In this document: one piece after another, positions 49,818-63,289 of the stretch
How positions within the stretch are numbered: the first letter of the stretch is position 1
How the letters are laid out: the number at the start of each line of letters is the position of its first letter
Source: Eriocheir sinensis
Lineage: Eukaryota > Arthropoda > Malacostraca > Decapoda > Varunidae
Reading direction: 5' to 3'
Assembly: GCF_024679095.1 (NCBI RefSeq)
Contig: NC_066512.1
Span: 13,795,536-13,859,535, forward strand
DNA length: 64,000 nt
The notes under the pieces: model-generated
What the model was told of the DNA's origin: nothing
What the model saw: only the letters and a program-made list of their open reading frames with translations
Databases searched by the model: none
Translations under genes and position numbers: made by a program

Positions 49818-51050
49818 GTCTGGGAGCCGAGGGAGTGAACCTTGCACTGAGAGAGTTCTTTTTTTTGCACATTATGGCAGAGGGGGTCATGGGTCAGCAC
49901 TTCCTGGGGGGTCACCGCTCATCACCCCTGGGCAATTTTTGCTATTAACCTTTTTAGTAGTAGAACCGCAAAATAAAGGGGTGTTATTAAAATTAGAGAA
50001 AGGGACCTATAACTCGTCTGTTTTGTGAATATAACCTGGCTTAAATATAAACAATTATCTCAAGTTAAAGTTGTTAAATAAAGGAATTTTGGGGAGTTGT
50101 TCATATGTGACCTTTTGACCTTTATGACCCTTGGATATGAAATTACTGTTATATAAACTATTCACAGTCTTAAAGAGGATATCATATCTACATTTCAAGG
50201 TATCACATGCCTCTGTATCTCACAAAACTGACGAGTTATAGGTCCCTTTCTCTAATTTTAATAACACTCCTTTATTTTGCGGTTCTACTACTAAAAACGT
50301 TAATAGCAAAAATTGCCCAAAGGTGATGAGCGGTCACCCCCCAGGAAGTGATGATCCATGACGGGTCTTTTCCGTTTGGCGTACAGCGCTAAAAGTAATT
50401 TTAATATAGATTTTTCTATGTATTTTTGTCCGTAGAATCAGAATATCACATTATTTTTTTGGAGAAAAGGACTTTTTTTTTACTCTTGAAAATATGGGAT
50501 AATGTTTACGAAAGCGCGTCGCCTCTGGTGCTGGCCGCGGCGAGGCTGCAGCGGGTGTTGCGAGAAATACCTCCTCGCTGAAATAAGTCACATATACATG
50601 AGGGGGTCCAGGAGGCGTAGCCCCTGGTTATTAGGGGGTCGAGGGGCGCAGCCCTGTTAGTAGGTCGTAAAGTTCGGTTGAGTAGTTTAAATATGCTCCT
50701 GACCTAAGCCCTCTGCGAGCTATTTTGAGGCTGCAGCGTTGCCGCGGCCAGCAGAGGAGGCGACGCACTTTCGTAAACATTATCCCCTATTTTCAAGAGT
50801 AAAAAAAAGGGAGAAAATAACTTCAAAGGAAAATAACTTAAAAACTGTTCGTTTCTCCATAAAACGGTTGTCATATTCGGATTCTACGGACAAAAATACA
50901 TAAGAAAATCTATATTAAAATTAATTTTAGCGCTGTACGCCAAACGGAAAAGATCCCCCATGACCCCCTCTACCATAACGTGCAAAGAAAAAAAAACTCT
51001 CTCAGTGCAAGGTTCACCTAAAAATCAGGCTTTGGCTCCCAAACTATGGA
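49818..51050. mobile_element. Foldback (multi-hairpin) non-autonomous element
   Basis: Outer arms (about 49820-49890 and 50957-51045) are inverted: TGGGAGCC, GAACCTTGCACTGAGAGAGT and GAGGGGGTCATGGG on the left return reversed on the right. Inside are two more inverted pairs: about 49890-50030 with 50200-50345, and about 50355-50535 with 50755-50960. No transposase ORF is present. Internal sequence has the motif GGGGTCGAGGGGCGCAGCCC. The element sits inside a CR1-like LINE. Confidence 0.7.
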
Positions 51051-51155
51051 TGTCAAACCGCGATAAACCTTAACTTCTCACAGTAATGCATTGACGCAAC
51101 AAATAAAGCTAATGCTAATACTTCCACTGTAGAATAGTTTAGCCCGAACTCATTA
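51051..51155 (+). pseudogene. CR1-like LINE fragment continuing after foldback element
   Basis: GATGTCAAACCGCGATAAAC and CAGTAATGCATTGACGCAAC followed by AAATAAAGCTAATG continue the same LINE coding sequence that stops at 49817 (family order KDLGVKI, then QCIDAANKANR). This shows that the 1.2-kb foldback sequence was inserted into a LINE. Confidence 0.7.
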
Positions 51156-52520
51156 AGCCTTAACTTTAAACAAGCCATTGTGCCTGAAGGGATATTTCTC
51201 AATCCACTCGGCATAACTACTGCACCTCCCTCATCTATTACTAAACCAGTTTCCACGAAGGTAGGCGTTCTATATCGTCTCTCGACAGCTACTTTCCCTA
51301 TCCCAGATGTTCGAGAGCTGCCTTAAGTAGGCCGTCTGATCTCTTATAGCCTCCTTATATACCCATGATTCCTCGTCTAACCATAAAACGACCTTGTCCG
51401 CCTTTTTATGGAGTGTGCATCTTTAATGACGAGATTTTCTATTCTCTTTTTTCTATTACTCTCTCGGTCCCACACGTCCTCTGCGTGTATCGAAACACAA
51501 GAGAAATTAATCACAACAAGGAGAGGGTATTCGCCGGCTGCCTGGGTTTGAACCCGCGACCAACGTGACGGGAGAGCCACTCCTTACCGAGTCGTCCAAA
51601 GAGGTACCCCACTGGCTAAGTGGGTTCTGGGAGGCTCGTTCATCAGGCACAGTCGCCGCACTACACATCTCACGTGTGGATGGAGAGGCTCTACCCACTC
51701 ACACAGCTCGTTAGGACTGAGTCAAAAGCTTTTCTTCTTGACTTTTCATTAGCTCTCCTTTTGTTACTGACTGTCTTCTGCCTCTTAAAAACGACAGCAA
51801 TCTTGCTTCCATTTCTGTCTTTAATCGATCTTTTCAAGTTAAATGACTTTCTAAATTTGCTTGCATGCCTCCACCACACCCGCGGCCTCGTTGCACACGT
51901 CTTCCTGTTCTAGTTCTGGGTTCCTAAGGCAAGAGTTAACCAGAATTTTAATTTTTTTTCTCTTTTGCTGGTTAATTCTGAAACAGCCTTCCTTCGTTTT
52001 CCTTCCTACGGCTTGAATGCTTTAATTAAAAAGGGGAGTGTCAATACATCTCTCCAACTTATTTTGATACTTTGGACCTTTTATTTATATTTTTTGGGGG
52101 AGCAGTGCCTAGCGGGCATTCTTTGCTTTAGTTTTGCCTTTGAACTCTTATCCTTTGATGTAATAAAACAAAACAAAAACAAAAAAAGTTATGAAGAAAG
52201 TCATCTAGCAGGACAAGATTGTGGTGACAAGAGGCAAGCAACAGACCTACTCGTAAGGTTTTCACTTGATAGGTGGTTTAAATTAATTAAGGTACAACTA
52301 AGCTACGTAGCTGAGCTTATGAATGAATCAGAGACGGGGAGTTAAACAGGTGCTCCGCCACCTCGTATTACAATTTACGCCTCCATATTATATCAGTGTC
52401 ATAAATGGTTAGAGACTCATTTCTAAGATAGCAAATGCCGTTAATTGATACTTCATAAATATTCATGAACAAACAAACTAAGAACGAACTAATTCATAGG
52501 ACTGAGTGAGGTAAACTGGT
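51156..52520. other. Non-coding, mostly unrecognised
   Basis: Contains the SINE candidate at 51500-51695. The rest is AT-rich with no clear coding or repeat structure. Confidence 0.5.
51500..51695 (-). mobile_element. tRNA-derived SINE candidate, family E
   Basis: The minus strand has GGACGACTCGGTAAGGAGTG followed by CGCGGGTTCAAACCCAGG, which fits A- and B-box spacing. No second copy is seen in the window, so the ends are not defined. Confidence 0.45.
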
Positions 52521-52530
52521 AAGATTAGTA

Positions 52531-52784
52531 CTATAGTCGGTTCCACGAGAGTTGGCGGGCCTAATCCTTCAAGGGTGGACTCGCGGACTTAGTATCATTG
52601 CTTGGGTCATGGTACTGATTTAAAGAGATAGCAGAGAGCGAGAGATAGTAGGCTGGCAGGTTAGATCTAGTAAAAAACAGCCAATGAGCGACGCAGAGAC
52701 CGTCACCCAAGCGCCAATGATGCCAAGTCCGCGAGTCCACCAATGAAGGATTAGGCCCGCTAGCTCTCGTGGAACCGACTATAG
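52531..52784. mobile_element. Mariner-like MITE (254 bp)
   Basis: Long inverted termini: CTATAGTCGGTTCCACGAGA at the left and its reverse complement at the right end, extending with a few mismatches about 75 bp (GGACTCGCGGACTTAGTATCATTG versus its inverted partner). TA is duplicated at 52529-52530 and 52785-52786. No coding capacity. Confidence 0.85.
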
Positions 52785-53156
52785 TATTATGAACACACCT
52801 GTATCCCAATCTGCCAGGTGATATAGTGGGAGCGTAGTTTTGTACTTTTACTACTTCAATTGCGGATCAGGGCCTTACCTGGTGAATAGAAATAGGTAAG
52901 ACTGTCCCGGCAGCTTCCTCAGCAGACACGACCTGCATAGGCCCATTCAGCCTGTGCCCCGGCAGCTTCCTCAGCAGACGCACACCACATGCATCCTTTC
53001 CCTAACGTTGCCGCAACTGAACTGGTCAGAGAGTCGGTGTTCAAGTCTCTCGACTCTCGAGTCTCGAGACCTTCCCGCTCACCCATCTTGTTGCCTGGTC
53101 CAAACCAGCGTTGTCAGATATTGTGTCAAGGGTGAATTATACCCTACTCCATAGAG

Positions 53157-53626
53157 CAGTGTTCTTCAACCTTTTCTAAGATCATGCACCCTTCCGGGAG
53201 CTCTTGAAAAATTCATGTACCCTAGCGCCGTCGACAAAAAAAAAAAAAAAAAAAAAATCACATTGTTTTTTATTTTTAAGACCGAAAATATATAAATAAA
53301 AGTTCCTCATACTTTTCCCCACACTTTGGGGCAGTATCTGCCTATCTGGGGGGGAATGGCTCTTTATACTGTGTATAGTAACTATAGTTAATACTGAGTG
53401 TAATATACTAATATAATACACATATTTTTAATACTATAATCTCAATTTAAATTAATTTCTTACATTACACTTACAATTTTCTTCCTAAAACACCTTTTCG
53501 TAGTGTGCATTCTTGTACACACTAGCCTTGTCATGTACCCCTCCATGTACCCCATTATTTCCATGTACCCTTTGAAAAAAATCATGCACCCTGGGGTGCA
53601 CCATGCACCCAGGTTGACTATCACTG
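53157..53626. mobile_element. hAT-like MITE (470 bp)
   Basis: Termini CAGTGTTCTTCAACC and, inverted, CAGTGATAGTCAACC, with an 8-bp target duplication CCATAGAG (53149-53156 and 53627-53634). TIR start and TSD length are diagnostic of hAT. The interior repeats phrases such as CATGTACCC and CATGCACCC near both ends and contains a 23-bp A run. No ORF. Confidence 0.9.
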
Positions 53627-53634
53627 CCATAGAG

Positions 53635-54110
53635 TCAGGGTTTATCTGGTGAAAAAAATGAAGTGATTTGTTGCCTTTAATCCTACAATCTGCCGAAAAA
53701 TCGGACTCTTTCCTTAATTAATTAAGCAACACGATTCTCAAAACCAGTGGTGACAAATGTTCACAATCAACGGCCACCCAGTACCTAAAAACCACCCGAT
53801 TGTTGCAAAACATTCCTAATTGTTTGGTTGGCTATTTGGATAAAAAAGCTTTATACGGTCTGACAGGTTAAATGGGAAGATAGTGCCCACCATGCATTCC
53901 GTGTGCACCGTTGAGACAATACTGAACATAAATGAACTACTGATTCACTTTGCAACATTCTCATCAACAACTTACAGACGTAAGAGGTTCATCGTTACAG
54001 TTTTAACTATTTTCTTCATTTTTCTGATGTTTTTTTTTCAATATATCTTTCTATGCAAATGTTTATCTATCTATCAATCTACCTGTCTTTATCTAGCTAT
54101 CTATGTTTGT

Positions 54111-54112
<2 letters not shown>
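53635..54112. other. Non-coding, no recognised feature
   Basis: AT-rich spacer ending in a short (TATC)n-like run (about 54065-54105) before the GT tract. Confidence 0.5.

Positions 54113-54194
<82 letters not shown>
54113..54194. repeat. (GT)n on one side of SINE family D
   Basis: About 82 bp GT repeat. Confidence 0.95.
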
Positions 54195-54197
<3 letters not shown>

Positions 54198-54451
54198 TCA
54201 CCCACAGCCTGATCACGAGTTGGACTCGCAATCGCCAGCAAGTACCCTACCGACAAGAGGAAGCTCATTATAGTTGATCACTGAGTATTGCTGGGACCTC
54301 ACACACCACACACCCCATCCCCCTCGCTCAAGGGGGAACAGTAACCACTCCTTGCAAGCGATAAATCCCGCCCTGAGCGGGGCTCGAACCTCCGTCTGTC
54401 AGTCCGCGAAGCCTGGCAGTGCAGAACTTTAACCGACTGAGCTATCAGAGT

Positions 54452-54452
<1 letters not shown>
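54195..54452 (-). mobile_element. tRNA-derived SINE, family D, embedded in (GT)n
   Basis: On the minus strand the head reads CTGATAGCTCAGTCGGTTAA (clean A box) and GAGGTTCGAGCCCCG (clean B box), spaced as in a tRNA with a long variable arm; CTGA and TCAG could pair as acceptor. The body continues about 170 bp. (GT)n directly borders both ends. A free-standing tRNA gene is less likely because no proper acceptor stem of 7 bp is seen. Confidence 0.7.

Positions 54453-54517
<65 letters not shown>
54453..54517. repeat. (GT)n on other side of SINE family D
   Basis: About 65 bp GT repeat. Confidence 0.95.
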
Positions 54518-54520
<3 letters not shown>

Positions 54521-54547
54521 AATTAAATAAATCAATAAACAAGTAAA

Positions 54548-55032
<485 letters not shown>

Positions 55033-55277
55033 TGTACTACTACACAGTCAAATAACAACAGTCACCCTAGTAAATATTTGTGTGATCCTTTTACAATAAG
55101 GCAACGTTTACACCAAGCGAATCGAATCGATTCTATTCATGAAGAATCATTTGACTCAAGGCATTTTGAATCAGCATAGTTCCAACTGACTGAGTCTGTG
55201 TCAACATTCAAAAGGCAGTACCAAGGCAGGCTTTCACGTGTATGGACGTATAGTACGCTGTCGCTGAAATAGCAGGG

Positions 55278-55640
55278 TTGCTGTGGCTGAGGCGGCGTAG
55301 GCGTAGGCATCAGCAACAAATATGGGTGCATGAAATTAATGTTAAAAGACCTGAATTTGGGAGCTTTGGACATCTGTTCCCAGATCTGGTGAATAATCCA
55401 GAGACATTTTATGACTTCCTTAGGATAACTAAAGAACAATTTATAATGTTGGTGGAGTTGACTGGATCCTTCATAAGAAAACAGAATATCAATTACCGAC
55501 GTGCAGTTATGTCACGCATTTCAAAAGTAGACCATACACCGCACAGTTGCCAAATGAGAATATCTAGCCATATCCATAACGTTTGGTGTCGTTATTTGTT
55601 TAAAAAAAGATGCTGCGTAATGTTGTCTAGAAAATCGTAG
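55278..55640 (+). pseudogene. Harbinger transposase N-terminal fragment
   Basis: Translates to LRRRRRRHQQQIWVHEINVK, then FGSFGHLFPDLVNNPETFYD, then FLRITKEQFIMLVEL, the typical N-terminal region of HARBI1-like transposases before the DDE nuclease core. The remaining nuclease domain is absent, so the copy cannot be active. Confidence 0.75.
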
Positions 55641-55734
55641 GGTGCGGCAATTCCTTCTGTGGTTCAGTAGCCTACAATAGTTCTACTGTGGCAAGTGAAT
55701 AAAAACTGTTAATTCACCTTTGCATTTAATTTCA

Positions 55735-55800
55735 GTAGCAATATCCTTCCATAAAGCAGCTGTACGTGGCATCCCGGTTTCGGTGCATAGGATCACTGGG
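55735..55800 (-). pseudogene. MADF-like remnant of Harbinger second ORF
   Basis: The minus strand reads TGMPRTAALWKDIATEIKCK, a MADF-style W-x-x-I-A core. Harbinger elements usually carry a Myb/SANT/MADF DNA-binding ORF in addition to the transposase, often in opposite orientation, so this fits the element. It is short. Confidence 0.45.
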
Positions 55801-56074
55801 ATCATATATCGCACGTCAGTCTCGTACTAAATTGATCAGGACGTCCGCTAGCATGGTGCTTACTCCTTGGGTGACTCGCCTTGAGTGATGAAAAAAATGG
55901 GTCAAACCAATCAGTGATTGAATCGACATGAATCGTTATGATTTGAATTGACTCAATTCGCTTGGTGTAAACGGTCACATTGAAATTAGTGTGGAGAATC
56001 AAGACGAATCATGAATCGTGTTGATTCTTCATGAATGGAATCGAATCGATTCCCTTGGTGTTAACGCAGCCTAA

Positions 56075-58000
<1,926 letters not shown>

Positions 58001-58074
<74 letters not shown>
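58001..58074. repeat. (CT)n abutting LINE 3' end
   Basis: About 74 bp CT repeat directly after the LINE tail TCTATGT. Confidence 0.95.
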
Positions 58075-58077
<3 letters not shown>

Positions 58078-59323
58078 ATGAGAAACCCATAGATATATAA
58101 CTGGCTGCGCAAACATCCCAGGTTAACTCTATTTACATGGGGAAAAATACCATTACAACTGTAGTACATTTCGGGCCATTACAGGGGCATTTGTGGTCCC
58201 CCCTCAGACGGGGACTCCAAGGCCGTTATTCGTTAGACACTAAAATTTTTATATTTTTCGGGGGGGAAATAATGTGTGTGTTGCATGCATGTAGTGTGGT
58301 GTGGCTAGTAGGGGGAATTGTCTTTAGAGAGCATGCTGAACCACGCTCTGGTGTTGCTGAAACAATAGGGAAACGGAAAGTGAGGACACGGGAAGGGTCT
58401 TTGTGGTTGGGCTTGCAGCACCCTCCTCGTTACCCGAATATCCTCACCGGGAATGGCTTACGCCCGTTTCAGTAGGTGTCTTCCTACCTACTTTCTACAT
58501 CGACTCGATTGAATAGGTAAATCGTTATTTCTAGTTCTTGAATTGGTTTGCAAGTCAAAGAATTTGGAGTGAGTATGTTAAAACGGGAGGAAAGGAGAAA
58601 GGATATGGCTGAAGGGAAGGAGGAAGTTTTTGTAGAAAGAGAAGAATGGGTCAGATGCGACAAGTCGGCGATTTAAACTTTGTGGTCATTCTTGGGGCGT
58701 CCACTGTGATCCATGTCCCCAAGTGTCGCATGGGGAGGCCCCGCTGCTAGACCTATGCCACCTCCCTCCTCCCCTCGTTCCCTCCTCTTACCCTTAGTCC
58801 TCGAGTGTGGTAACGTGAGTAATAGCGCTGGAAGGTATGTATTATTGTATACGTCTCCGCTCTCTTCTTATTCTCCTCCTACCTTCTCTACTCCAGTTTA
58901 TTCCATCTATATTTATTCTATATTTATTTGCTCTTTCCATACTTACTCTTTCCATACTTATTTTATCTATACTTATTCTATATCTCAGCTTAATCTATTT
59001 CTACAAACTATAACAATCTACTTACGTTCACCTAGTCTTTCAGTTTCCCTTTCTCCTTCACCCTCATCTTGTCTCTTCCCTTCTGCTGGGCTTATGTTAC
59101 CTACCCCCTCCTCTAGCCCCCTTCTCACTCCCCTCTCTCCCCTTCACTTCCTTTTTATCTCCGCCAGTGCGATATTGTGAGTAATGACATTTGTAGGCGT
59201 GTCTTACCCTTCCCAATTCTTCCCTCATTTATGTAACCCGATTCCTCCCCTCACTCACCCTTCTCTCTTCTGAAGTGTGAGAAAAGCTGTAGGAAGGCTT
59301 CTTCGTCTCCTCTGTTCATTCCT

Positions 59324-59326
<3 letters not shown>
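58075..59326. other. Non-coding, no recognised feature
   Basis: Pyrimidine-rich in the second half (58750-59326), with a short (TATCTATACTTATTC)-like repeat near 58910-58985. The open frame at 58137-58475 has no splice context and I do not recognise it. Confidence 0.45.

Positions 59327-59411
<85 letters not shown>
59327..59411. repeat. (CT)n microsatellite
   Basis: About 85 bp CT repeat in a generally pyrimidine-rich stretch. Confidence 0.95.
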
Positions 59412-59413
<2 letters not shown>

Positions 59414-60001
59414 GGGTGAGGCAAAACAACACAACGAAAAGGAAAAAAAAAGTTTACTGTACTCACTGGACGAGTTAATAATTTTCTAAGCGATGTAAAA
59501 ATAAGAATAAATATTCATCCGTTTAAATTGACTGCCTGGACACAACACGAAACGTTGTCCCGAAAAATAAAGAGAGAAATGTCGGTGAACTTATGCGGAT
59601 TATATTTATTTATGAGAGTAAAAATCTAGTATCATTTGGTTTTTGTCTTCACGGATCACGGACACATCACAGACCCGCACACTTGGAGCTCCCTCGAAAT
59701 CCACTCATTTGTATTCCTTGATAACAATGCAGACAAAAACACGCTGACCATTGTTTTCCTCCACTAATAATTACGGACAAAATAATCCTATAAGACTTGA
59801 GTCTTTCACTTGCCAACAAATGCTTCACTAAGAATGACAAAAGCATGCATACACTTGGGAGGCAACGGGCATCGGTCAAGCTTACGAGGCACACACAGCT
59901 CTTACTTAAGGTTGGTATTCTTGGACAGTTCCGACTATCACATCAACTATTTCCAAAGGCCAAAAATGAGATCAGTCGGGTTCTAATGAGTGTTTTTCTA
60001 G
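59412..60001. other. Non-coding, no recognised feature
   Basis: AT-rich; precedes the orphan exon candidate at 60002. Confidence 0.45.
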
Positions 60002-60234
60002 GTTCATGCCACAGAAGAAGGGTCAAACTACCACTAGGGTCAATAAATTACCCCTGGAAATGCCCGAAACCCCTACGAAAGCCTTGTCAAATATGTGTGC
60101 TGGGGCCAGCAACAGGGTCGTGAGGGAAATATTGAAAATTAAACTAAGCCGCAAAAAAGAAAAGTTTGAAGAATACTTATCTAGACTCATCCCGAGACAT
60201 CAAGGAAATGACAAATTTTCTCCCTACGGACACG
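60002..60234 (+). other. Candidate orphan exon
   Basis: A 233-nt stretch follows TTTTTCTAG and ends at ACG before a consensus GTAAGA. The open frame (MPQKKGQTTTRVNKLPLE, then EILKIKLSRKKEKFEEYLSR) is basic with a helical end. No partner exon could be placed, so it may be chance. Confidence 0.25.
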
Positions 60235-60387
60235 GTAAGATAGATATATAAATGGATAGATAGATACAACGATGATAAATACCACCACTGCAGAAAATCG
60301 AGCTCAAAAGTCATTTCCCTCCCATCTATCTTTCTTTGGGTCATTCCGCCTTTATCACCCATCTTTCTTCAACTTCTGCCCTCTCTG

Positions 60388-60390
<3 letters not shown>

Positions 60391-60422
<32 letters not shown>
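60391..60422. repeat. (CT)n microsatellite
   Basis: About 32 bp CT repeat. Confidence 0.95.
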
Positions 60423-60425
<3 letters not shown>

Positions 60426-60613
60426 ATTTAAACAAATTTTTACAAAAAAGGAGGCTCAAAATTACACTTTTTAGGTATAATTATTCTAAGAGCCTGTGTA
60501 TGGGACAAATTGAATTGTCGAATGTTGACAAAAAAAAAGTAAAATAAAATAAAGAAAAACATGTAAAAACAATATGGAATAATGTCAGTTTGTCACTTTA
60601 TATTTATAGTTTA

Positions 60614-61796
60614 TAGCACTAGCACACTTGGGTGTCTCTCACGCCACCTGTGAGCAGCCAGCTTCACCTGCTGCGTGTTCATGTTCTCCACTTGGGGAGT
60701 GGCTGCCGTGAACATGTTCCACAGGCGTGTGGTCCTGGCTGTATATGTGCGCTGGTGCTGCCTGGAGTGTGATCGAGGCACCTCCACGAGCTGGTCACCG
60801 GAGAGTGCAGTCCGGGTGAACCTCTGGGCAGCGCGTGGAGGGAACCTCAAACTGCTGAGGTGGGGAACCCCCTGCACCTGGGCTTTGTGACACACTACCA
60901 GTGCTGAGACATCACGGCGGTGCTCCAGCGATGTCACAGTGGCAGACGACTCCTCCAGGTGCTCGCTGGCCTCCACCAGATGCAGTGCTCGTCGCTGCAC
61001 TGCGTCGAGCCTCTGCATGTGGGTGGCAGCACTCGCCATCCAGCACAGGGCACCGTACTTCAGATACGGTCGTATCTGTGCCTTGAAGAGAGTGAGGATG
61101 CCCCGTGGGTCGAGGGATCCCGCCACTCTTCGCAGGGCAGAGACTCGCAGGAAGGCCTGGCGGGCAACAGCTTGGAAGTGGAGGTCGAAGCGCAGGCTTT
61201 GATCCACAGTCACTCCCAGGACCTTGATGTGGTCCTGAAGGGGCAGACTCTTGCCTCCAAGACGCAGCTGGCCTGAGACTGCTCGAGAGGCGTCTGGGGA
61301 CCGTGAGATGACCATGGCCTGCGTCTTTTCCTGGGCGAGGGTGACCTGCCACTCCTCTCCCCTTTGCTCCACCAGGCTGAGCTGCCTGTTGATCTCCTCG
61401 ACGGCAGTAAGGGCGGGAGAGTGTGCAGTCATCGGCGTAGGCTGACACTGCCGATAGCTGCCGGAGGAGATCGTCGATATATATGTTCCACAGGATTGGG
61501 CCAAGCACGGAACCCTGTGGAACTGAGGCATGCACTGGTGAAGGCCTTGATGACTGCCCGTTGATCACCACCTGAAGGGTCCTCCCCTGGAGGTAATCCT
61601 TGAGCAGCATCAGTAGGGCACCCTGGACACCTCTAGCGCGAAGCTTCTCAATGAGCCCCGCGTGCCAAACCCTGTCAAAGGCTCCAGCAATATCCAGGGC
61701 TACCACGAGTGTGTCCAGACCTTCATCCAGTGCGTCTTGCCAATCATTGGAGAGGAGGAGGAGAAGGTCCGCGGTGGACCGGCCAGGCCTGAAGCC
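60614..61796 (-). mobile_element. Jockey-like LINE, 5'-truncated, one frameshift
   Basis: The minus strand encodes RT from FGFRPGRSTADLLLLLSNDW through VVALDIAGAFDRVWHAGLIE, VPQGSVLGPILWNIYIDDLL and the catalytic AYADDC, then, after a one-base frameshift near 61415-61435, a long C-terminal region (QIRPYLKYGALCWMASAATH, LDAVQRRALHLVEA) to a stop at 60614. Apart from the frameshift it is intact and GC-rich. The 5' end abuts an (AC)n-(CT)n compound microsatellite. The clade call is from motif style. Confidence 0.8.
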
Positions 61797-61797
61797 A

Positions 61798-61813
61798 AAC
61801 ACACACACACACA

Positions 61814-61883
<70 letters not shown>

Positions 61884-61897
61884 CACACACACACACC
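61798..61897. repeat. Compound (AC)n-(CT)n-(AC)n microsatellite
   Basis: AC (61798-61816), CT (61817-61880), then AC again (61882-61896). It abuts the 5' junction of the minus-strand Jockey-like LINE. Confidence 0.95.
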
Positions 61898-62085
61898 TTC
61901 ATTTCCTCTTCCTTGTCCTTGCTCGCCTTCCATCATACATCATTCATTTTTCACATTTTATTATCTCTTCATTTCTCGCTTTCCCTCAAGTTTGCTCTTC
62001 CTTTCATGACCCTTTTGCACGATGCTCAAACTTCCTCAGAGTCTTGCGGCTTTGGTCTTCACTCTCACCGAAGAAGAAAAAGAAG

Positions 62086-62220
<135 letters not shown>

Positions 62221-62564
62221 AAAAACAGGGAGTGGAGAGCTGTGACGAGGATGTCAATGATGATAGTGGTGGTAGTGGTGATGGTGATGAAATGGATGAA
62301 TGAACGAGAACTCATCAAAGAGATGGTTATTTTGACTTGCTACGAGGTTCATTTTGCAATGAAAGGACATTAATTGCTGGTTGGATATCATGCATGTGTG
62401 TGTGGAATTATGCGACTTTCAGAGACATTAGATGAAACAGGGAATCAATAAACTAATTAATTAATGTAATAATACTCAACTTTGGCAAAATTGGAACGGC
62501 GTAAATGTTACAAGGTATACAATAAACGAAAATAACACACAAACACACGAGCAAAGAGGTACAC

Positions 62565-62570
<6 letters not shown>

Positions 62571-62606
<36 letters not shown>
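62571..62606. repeat. (CT)n microsatellite
   Basis: About 36 bp CT repeat. Confidence 0.95.
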
Positions 62607-62608
<2 letters not shown>

Positions 62609-62708
62609 GATGGCTGGCTGGCTCACCTGTTGCGTCCTTACTTGAGAACCGTTCGCTGTGCCTCTCAGGCGGCGCCGAGGAGCCTCTTGTGTTCCTGGGG
62701 AAAGGCGG

Positions 62709-62850
62709 GACAGGCGGTCAGGCTTACGGCGCCGTGAGTAAAGCGGTGCATATTGATATTAAGGGAAACATATGAAAGGTGAGACAGGCGGTCAGGTTTA
62801 CGGCGCCTTGAGTAAGTCCCTGCATATAAAAGTAAGGGAAACAGATCACT
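62709..62850. repeat. Tandem duplication, about 75-bp unit
   Basis: GACAGGCGGTCAGGCTTACG, GCGCCGTGAGTAA and AAGGGAAACATAT recur as GACAGGCGGTCAGGTTTACG, GCGCCTTGAGTAA and AAGGGAAACAGAT. Two diverged head-to-tail copies. Confidence 0.8.
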
Positions 62851-62957
62851 GACCGCACAAAGAGTGTGTAATGAAATCACGAAACACGCTGCTCCATAAT
62901 GTAGAATAGGTGATGCTAATAAAAAAAAAGATATATACGAAGAGAAAGTACGTTACA

Positions 62958-63155
62958 TGTTCTCATGGACAGGTGGATATTAAACGGAGAAAAAAGTCAA
63001 ACATCACTAAAGAGAATTTGTTTGCCAGAAAATATGGTCTAATAAGAAAAGTCCCCAATATATTCTCATGAACACACGGATATTAAACCGGGTAAAAACA
63101 AAAAAAATATTTTCATGGGGAATTTAAGTTTGCCAGGAAATTTGGTCCACTTGGA
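62958..63155. repeat. Tandem duplication, about 100-bp unit
   Basis: TTCTCATGGACAGGTGGATA, TTAAACGG and TTTGCCAGAAAATATGGTC recur as TTCTCATGAACACACGGATA, TTAAACCG and TTTGCCAGGAAATTTGGTC. Two diverged copies, close to the other duplication at 62709. Confidence 0.75.
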
Positions 63156-63289
63156 ATTTCTTTGGAGGTAATTTAAGAGAGAGAGAGAAAGGACGGGAAG
63201 GTCGTTAAAAAATTATGTGGCTGCGATCACCACTTAATAAATAAAGAACGGAACAGGAGCTTATCGAGCTTATTGATCCCAAACTATAG

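Larger units (their letters stand above)
55100..56071. mobile_element. PIF/Harbinger-like DNA transposon, decayed
   Basis: Inverted termini (GGCAACGTTTACACCAAGCG left; GGCTGCGTTAACACCAAGGG right, reverse complement), both continuing to CATTCATGAAGAATC or a near match, with a TAA target duplication (55097-55099 and 56072-56074). Interior holds a Harbinger transposase N-terminus and a MADF-like remnant on the opposite strand. A second right-end copy lies near 55925-55975. Confidence 0.85.

Noticed and set aside
51258..51420. Another Jockey-like LINE fragment (GVLYRL-like and MECAS-like words)
   Set aside because: Only two short similar words, not enough to separate from chance.
54375..54450. 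Free-standing tRNA gene
   Set aside because: A and B boxes are good but a 7-bp acceptor stem and a terminator are not visible, and a 170-bp SINE-like body follows.
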